Shown piece after piece: positions 6,978 through 10,328 of a DNA stretch of 10,328 bases. The stretch's first letter is position 1. The number at the start of each line of letters is the position of its first letter. The translations under genes were made by a program, and so were the position numbers. The notes below the pieces were generated by a model. That model was not told the origin of the DNA and did not search any database. It saw only the letters and a program-made list of their open reading frames with translations. This DNA is from JAJNBK01 sp035642715 (GTDB lineage: Archaea; Thermoproteota; Nitrososphaeria; Nitrososphaerales; Nitrososphaeraceae), in the NCBI GenBank assembly GCA_035642715.1, contig DASQRW010000016.1, positions 1 to 10,328 on the forward strand. The letters are read 5' to 3'.

Positions 6978-7151
6978 TTAGATACAATTTTGAAGAGAGG
7001 TTTGTTGTTGTTGTAAGTCAGGATAAATATATTCATGGTAACAATTTCCAGGATTGTTTTGGAGATCAACTATTGTTTTATTTATTTCGTCCATCAGTGA
7101 AAAATAAGGATGAATGGTTGTTGCCTCAAAACAAAGTTGTGTATTTTCCAT
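6978..7151 (-). CDS. Doubtful 57-residue ORF
   Basis: It starts at ATG 7151 (MENTQLCFEATTIHPYFSLM, then DEINKTIVDLQNNPGNCYHE) and ends in a Gln-rich tail. Composition is plausible for a protein, but it is short, unrecognised and lacks an SD. A different minus-strand frame just upstream (about 7211-7129, TKIEAKKIPEKAVRTSDYGK) is also protein-like and overlaps its start. The area looks like frame-broken remnants downstream of the ArnR1-like gene. The rest of 6789-6977 holds nothing I can support. Confidence 0.22.
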   Translation of the reverse strand: MENTQLCFEATTIHPYFSLMDEINKTIVDLQNNPGNCYHEYIYPDLQQQQTSLQNCI

Positions 7152-7192
7152 AATCTGAAGTTCTTACAGCTTTTTCAGGAATCTTCTTTGCT

Positions 7193-7471
7193 TCAATTTT
7201 TGTGATCTGCGGATCTTGTAACAGATAATGGGGCTATTTCATTCATGTTATTGTATATTCGAAGTAACTGCAATCCCTTCTCTGTTGTTCTGTATGTCAT
7301 ATTTCCTTCTTCATATTCTAACAGATTATTTTCAGCTAAAAGTGTCAAATATTCTTTCATAAGGTTATAGGAAATCAGGGCGTTGTACATAATTTTTGTT
7401 TTAGTAGCGCCTCCACCATTTGCAGCCTCTAGAATTAATCCAACTATATCAGTTCTACTTCTATATTTCAT
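7193..7471 (-). CDS. ArnR1-like winged-helix transcriptional regulator
   Basis: A 92-residue single-domain protein of the archaeal winged-HTH type (ArnR1-like / HTH_45). Its hallmarks are MKYRSRTDIVGLILEAANGG (helix 1), ATKTKIMYNALISYNLMKEY (helices 2-3, recognition helix) and LLAENNLLEYEEGNMTYRTT then EKGLQLLRIYNNM (wing and C-terminal helix). These proteins are highly expanded in Nitrososphaeria and are usually cytoplasmic DNA-binding repressors or activators with unknown targets. Length is typical. The start at ATG 7471 gives the usual N terminus. The last ten or so residues (VTRSADHKN) are atypical, and another frame stays protein-like beyond the stop, so a late frameshift may have changed the tail. 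It diverges from the alpha/beta hydrolase gene, with 208 bases between starts. Confidence 0.85.
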   Translation of the reverse strand: MKYRSRTDIVGLILEAANGGGATKTKIMYNALISYNLMKEYLTLLAENNLLEYEEGNMTYRTTEKGLQLLRIYNNMNEIAPLSVTRSADHKN

Positions 7472-7641
7472 TTTATGTTCAAGTCCTTAAACAATAATAC
7501 TGCTCTACTATTATTGATGTTGTTGCAGGTATAAATCTTCTTCTTTTATCTACTATGACAGAAAGTTAGCTTTATGTAATTTTTATGACCTAACAGATAA
7601 TATAACATGTTAATAATTTGTATAATTTGTAAACTACGTTA

Positions 7642-7650
7642 TTTATAAAG
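7642..7650 (+). promoter_or_regulatory. TATA box of the alpha/beta hydrolase gene
   Basis: TTTATAAAG is a strong match to the archaeal TATA consensus and ends 29 bases ahead of ATG 7680. That puts the transcription start within a few bases of the start codon, so the mRNA should be leaderless or nearly so. No SD precedes the ATG, consistent with this. Confidence 0.65.
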
Positions 7651-7679
7651 TCTTTCGAAGTTAGCAGAGATATATAAAT

Positions 7680-8597
7680 ATGCAGCAAAAGGAAAAGGTA
7701 CATTTTCAAAGTGAAGGCTTGAAAGTAGTTGGCAACTTGTTTAGACCTCAAAATTCCAAAGAAGAGGAGGTATCATTACCAGCCATATTAGTAGCTGGTG
7801 CTATGACAGGAGTCAAGGAACAAGTTGCTGGCCAGTATGCAGAACGCATCGCTAAAGATGGTTATGTGACATTAGTGTTAGACCATAGACATTTTGGCGA
7901 AAGTGAGGGAGAGCCAAGACAACACGAGGATCCTGCAAAGAAACTAGAGGATTTTAAAAATGCTATAAGTTTTATATCCTCACTCAAAGGCATTGACAGA
8001 GAAAGAATAGGAGCATGTGGAATATCTATGGGAGGAGGTTACATGTTACAATTAGCTGCTTTTGATAGAAGAATAAAGGCAGTTTCAATTGTAGCTTCAG
8101 GTCTCAATCTTGCTGATACGCTTTTGGAGATGCTTGGTAAAGAGGGTTTTGTTAATTTTCTGAAAGAATTCAACAATGCCAGGCAGAGACATTATGACAC
8201 AGGAGAAGTCCAGTATATTCCTGCTGTAGCCACTGACAACAAACCAGCAGCCATGATAGGAGATGAGCCTTTTGAATATTATGGAACTTCACGTGCTTGG
8301 AGTCCTGGCTGGGTGAATCGCTACACTACTGAATCAATTGAAAACTTGATGTCATATAATGCTATTCCATACGCCCGTCATGTCTATCCTACGCCATTGC
8401 TTATTGTCCATGGAAAAAATGATAAATATTGTTTGCCAAAGTTTGCTCAGGAGGTATATGATTTAGCGGATGAGCCTAAAGAAATTCTATGGTTAGATAC
8501 TAGTAATCATATTGATCTCTATGACAAAGAAAAATATGTTAGTCCTGCTATTAGTAAAATAGTAGAATGGTTCAATAAGTATTTGCGTCAAGGATAA
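7680..8597 (+). CDS. Alpha/beta hydrolase (dienelactone-hydrolase / YcjY-like)
   Basis: A 305-residue alpha/beta hydrolase with a complete catalytic triad. The nucleophile elbow GISMGG places Ser at residue 116. The acid is Asp248 in VHGKND. The base is His277 in TSNHIDLYD. The N-terminal beta hairpin (VHFQSEGLKVVGNLFRP), the oxyanion-hole region VAGAMTGVKEQ (38-48) and DHRHFGESEG (68-77) are typical of the dienelactone-hydrolase/YcjY branch acting on small esters or lactones. An insert (about 150-230) forms the lid. There is no signal peptide, so it should be cytoplasmic. The natural substrate is not deducible. Such genes are common in soil bacteria, so lateral acquisition is possible. It is monocistronic with its own TATA box and is followed by the structured repeat. 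Confidence 0.9.
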   Translation: MQQKEKVHFQSEGLKVVGNLFRPQNSKEEEVSLPAILVAGAMTGVKEQVAGQYAERIAKDGYVTLVLDHRHFGESEGEPRQHEDPAKKLEDFKNAISFISSLKGIDRERIGACGISMGGGYMLQLAAFDRRIKAVSIVASGLNLADTLLEMLGKEGFVNFLKEFNNARQRHYDTGEVQYIPAVATDNKPAAMIGDEPFEYYGTSRAWSPGWVNRYTTESIENLMSYNAIPYARHVYPTPLLIVHGKNDKYCLPKFAQEVYDLADEPKEILWLDTSNHIDLYDKEKYVSPAISKIVEWFNKYLRQG

Positions 8598-8656
8598 GTT
8601 AAATCTACAATCACAAGTTCATTCTCCCCTTTTAGTATAGAAAGTATCTCCCCACT

Positions 8657-8673
8657 ACCTCTACCATCTCCAC
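8657..8673. repeat. Element-end motif, copy 2 side
   Basis: The 17 bases ACCTCTACCATCTCCAC match the reverse complement of 3071-3087 with two mismatches. This marks the left flank of repeat copy 2, whereas its counterpart is on the right flank of copy 1. Confidence 0.4.
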
Positions 8674-8719
8674 TTTTGCTTGCTCATTTTGTCAAAGGAG
8701 CTGGATTTGAGCTTCTTCC

Positions 8720-8895
8720 AGTGGAGGTATCATGAAGTCGTATCTCCACTCATAACTGCAGCATCTCCACTAACAGAGTTAGCTGACTTAATTGGCGGAG
8801 GTATTGACACATGGTGGAGGTTTCTATATGCTTCAAACAATAATACCTCCACCAGTTTTTAGGAAATTTGAGCACGAAATATAGCATGATGGAGG
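8720..8895. repeat. Dispersed structured repeat, copy 2
   Basis: Two hairpins are seen. The first pairs AGTGGAGGTA (8720-8729) with TATCTCCACT (8741-8750): 10 bp with one G-U and an 11-nt loop. The second pairs TGGTGGAGGT (8812-8821) with ACCTCCACCA (8845-8854): 10 perfect bp and a 23-nt loop. Between them lies GTTAGCTGACTTAATTGG (from 8778), shared with copy 1, and downstream is the shared GAGCACGAAAT block. Compared with copy 1, the second stem shows a G-C to A-U exchange on both arms. The 60-codon frame across it (8680-8862) has stops in the matching frame of copy 1, so I do not call it a gene. The element sits between the 3' ends of the hydrolase and monooxygenase genes. Confidence 0.7.
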
Positions 8896-9076
8896 TTCTT
8901 TGCGTACTAAGGAAGGAAGACAATTAATTAGGCTCTTTAGTTTATTGATATCAATCTGGTATAATAGATGAGAACTTTCAGCTGGGACTACAGATCACGG
9001 GAGTATACGTAGTGTTATATACATTCTGGGTTCTGGTTCATAAAAGTGGCCAGATCTAAAAAGTAATGCCGAACTG

Positions 9077-9442
9077 TCAACGACTGAACCCAGCAAAGAG
9101 ATTGTAAGTCTGTGGACTAAAACTTGTTAGCACCTTTTGTAATTCCTCGCTAGGGTTCCCATAAACATCAAATCTACTTATCCTAGAGACACTGAAAACC
9201 TTTGGAAGTATTGTTTGCGATGCAACGCCGGTAGTGTGAGCAAGTACAGCCTCTGAATTTGCGTATGTTTCATTTACAATACACTTTGTCTCAGCTCTAT
9301 TAAGATAAAACTGGTAATTTATTGTATCTGGCTCGTTAGCTTCCACCGCTCTGCTCATATCCTGTACCAGTTTCTTAAATTCTTCTATTTTTCCTTCTTC
9401 TATAGTAAATTCTGCACTAAAATGTATCTGATTGTGCTTCAT
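9077..9442 (-). CDS. ABM-domain (antibiotic biosynthesis monooxygenase-like) protein
   Basis: A 121-residue protein with the ferredoxin-like ABM/YgiN fold: a first strand HFSAEFTIEEGK, a helix KIEEFKKLVQDMSRAVEANE, a strand TINYQFYLN and the family pattern NETYANSEAVLAHTTG (57-72) with conserved Glu, Tyr, Ala and His69. Members oxidise quinols or polyaromatic compounds without cofactor, or degrade heme in the IsdG branch; this one is closest in look to putative quinol monooxygenases. The C-terminal extension (about 92-121) is longer than in the smallest family members. I chose ATG 9442 over the TTG at 9457 because the latter lies within a Shine-Dalgarno site. The SD implies a leadered mRNA. 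It is a stand-alone gene facing the hydrolase gene with convergent 3' ends. Confidence 0.85.
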   Translation of the reverse strand: MKHNQIHFSAEFTIEEGKIEEFKKLVQDMSRAVEANEPDTINYQFYLNRAETKCIVNETYANSEAVLAHTTGVASQTILPKVFSVSRISRFDVYGNPSEELQKVLTSFSPQTYNLFAGFSR

Positions 9443-9445
9443 CCT

Positions 9446-9455
9446 ACCTCCTCCC
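9446..9455 (-). promoter_or_regulatory. Strong ribosome binding site of the ABM gene
   Basis: On the minus strand GGGAGGAGGT ends three bases before ATG 9442; its first GGAGG has 7-nt spacing. It decides the start codon and contrasts with the other genes here, which show no SD. Confidence 0.75.
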
Positions 9456-9701
9456 AATTAGATGAGAAAAGTGTATATCAGCTATTATGCATTTGGATGA
9501 ACAGATTAAATCAGTTTGTAATGTGTTGTAATTATCCTTTCATATCATAATATAAATATTCCAAGGATTGTCTTCTTATCTTTAGGTTCAATTGCAATCT
9601 ATAACCAATCAAACAAATTCACCACCTACTTACTTTGATCAGAATTTCATCAATTTATTTTCGATACTATGTAGTCGTAACATATAGCCATCTTTCATAC
9701 A

Positions 9702-9839
9702 TTACGTTATTATCATCAGCCCTGATAGATCAATAAAATCAAAGAATCTCTCAAGTCTAGTTGTATATTTTTCCTTAGATTGAGCTGCCTTCATCGCAAA
9801 GATGAACATGGAATAAGGGACTGATTCTAGTTCAAGCAA
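9702..9839 (-). pseudogene. N-terminal relic of a second type of tyrosine integrase
   Basis: A 45-residue minus-strand frame, starting at a TTG, reads LELESVPYSMFIFAMKAAQS then KEKYTTRLERFFDFIDLSG before a stop. The pattern of PY, a hydrophobic residue run, AMK, then KY..RL.RF.DFI is the SAM-like N-terminal domain of another group of Nitrososphaerales integrases, different from the one at 150-709. The catalytic domain is missing; downstream the frame breaks. It is too short to be a functional recombinase. Family assignment rests on recalled motifs. Confidence 0.6.
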
Positions 9840-10168
9840 TTGATTATCTCACTTTTTTTATTTTCTATTTCCTAGAACCCTAAATGAGAACTAATATCAA
9901 TGCGGGCTCGGAGGTATGTGAATCAAAATTGACATGATAATGAAGCCCAGAATACACATCATGTTATTGCATAATTTCCATCAATAAAAGTTTGGCCTTT
10001 TAGAAAATGTATCACCAGCCATATCTGATTGATGCCTCGATTGTTAAAAGTAATAGAAAAGAGCTTGTAAGTGATTGTTTATATGAGTAATAGTCTATTT
10101 ACAGATAAGGTATAACAGAAAGACAAAGAAAATATGATGGGATTTTAGATTATTATTATTTTGCTCAG

Positions 10169-10328
10169 TCAACTATGTCGAGGGAGAGATTCTATGTTTC
10201 TTAGACGGTAAAGAGTAATTCCATGCAGCATCAGTGCAAGAGGTACCCCGACGGTAGGTACTAGAACCCACGGGAATGTTGTCATTGTTGATATGCCAAA
10301 TCCAGGAGAAGTAATCAAACCAAGGCTG
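10169..10328 (-). CDS. C-terminal end of a membrane protein (partial, runs off the window)
   Basis: On the minus strand an open frame enters from the right edge and ends at TGA 10169-10171, giving the last 52 residues of a protein. It reads SLGLITSPGFGISTMTTF, then a clear transmembrane helix WVLVPTVGVPLALMLHGITL, then a basic cytoplasmic tail YRLRNIESLPRHS. The positive residues after the helix suggest the C terminus is inside. The start and most of the gene lie beyond the window. The family is not recognisable from the tail alone. Confidence 0.65.
   Translation of the reverse strand, partial: SLGLITSPGFGISTMTTFPWVLVPTVGVPLALMLHGITLYRLRNIESLPRHS

Larger units (their letters stand above)
9443..10168. 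other. Intergenic region without an intact gene
   Basis: Apart from the RBS and the integrase relic at 9702-9839, nothing here can be supported as a gene. A 27-codon plus-strand ORF (10007-10090, MYHQPYLIDASIVKSNRKEL) is protein-like but too short to call. The minus-strand stretch 9700-9540, downstream of the relic, gives short protein-like scraps such as EPKDKKTILG in broken frames and may belong to the same decayed gene. Confidence 0.5.

Noticed and set aside
6878..7069. 63-residue minus-strand ORF
   Set aside because: AT-rich composition, no start signals, and a competing frame (6978-7151) is more protein-like.
8680..8862. 60-residue plus-strand ORF across repeat copy 2
   Set aside because: The corresponding frame in copy 1 has stops, while the hairpins are conserved, so it is a by-product of the repeat.
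2896..8895. CRISPR array or repeat-spacer structure
   Set aside because: Only two distant copies with no regular spacing and no spacers; no cas genes.
9026..9093. 8-bp inverted repeat CTGGGTTC/GAACCCAG around the end of the ABM gene
   Set aside because: The loop exceeds 50 nt and there is no U-tract in the right place; it could be chance.

Overview
The window looks like accessory DNA from an ammonia-oxidising archaeon of the Nitrososphaerales (Thaumarchaeota/Nitrososphaerota; Nitrosocosmicus- or Nitrososphaera-like). This is inferred from several things read directly: strongly AT-rich sequence, an archaeal TATA box just ahead of a near-leaderless gene, a double-HTH Lrp/AsnC-type regulator, a small ArnR1-like winged-helix protein, and broken genes resembling the tyrosine integrases of this lineage. 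No tRNA, rRNA or CRISPR array is visible.

Only about half of the window is intact coding sequence. From left to right: a decayed integrase gene (150-709, minus, at least four frame breaks and an AT microsatellite); a HAD-superfamily phosphatase (782-1738, plus); a 450-base stretch with an orphan 3' coding fragment and a hairpin terminator; a secreted Met/His-rich protein (2192-2809, minus); a structured repeat and a decayed small membrane-protein-like gene (2896-3445); an NmrA-like SDR oxidoreductase (3497-4423, minus), divergent from an Lrp/AsnC-type regulator (4555-5583, plus) with an unusual start; about 1.6 kb of gene debris (5584-7192), including an integrase C-terminal relic; an ArnR1-like regulator (7193-7471, minus); an alpha/beta hydrolase (7680-8597, plus) with a clear TATA box; a second copy of the structured repeat (about 8720-8895); an ABM-domain monooxygenase (9077-9442, minus) with a strong Shine-Dalgarno site; a third integrase relic (9702-9839, minus); and the C-terminal end of a membrane protein running off the right edge (10169-10328, minus).

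The intact enzymes (SDR, alpha/beta hydrolase, ABM monooxygenase) are the kind of small redox and hydrolytic detoxification genes common in soil microbes and often acquired laterally. They are scattered on both strands and do not form an operon. The only clear regulatory unit is the divergent regulator/SDR pair.

The most unusual signals are (i) relics of at least two integrase types on one strand, marking a site of repeated integration and decay, and (ii) a dispersed element of about 170 bp whose two copies keep a hairpin with a compensatory base-pair change while the reading frame through it is not kept. This suggests a structured RNA or a small non-autonomous mobile element.
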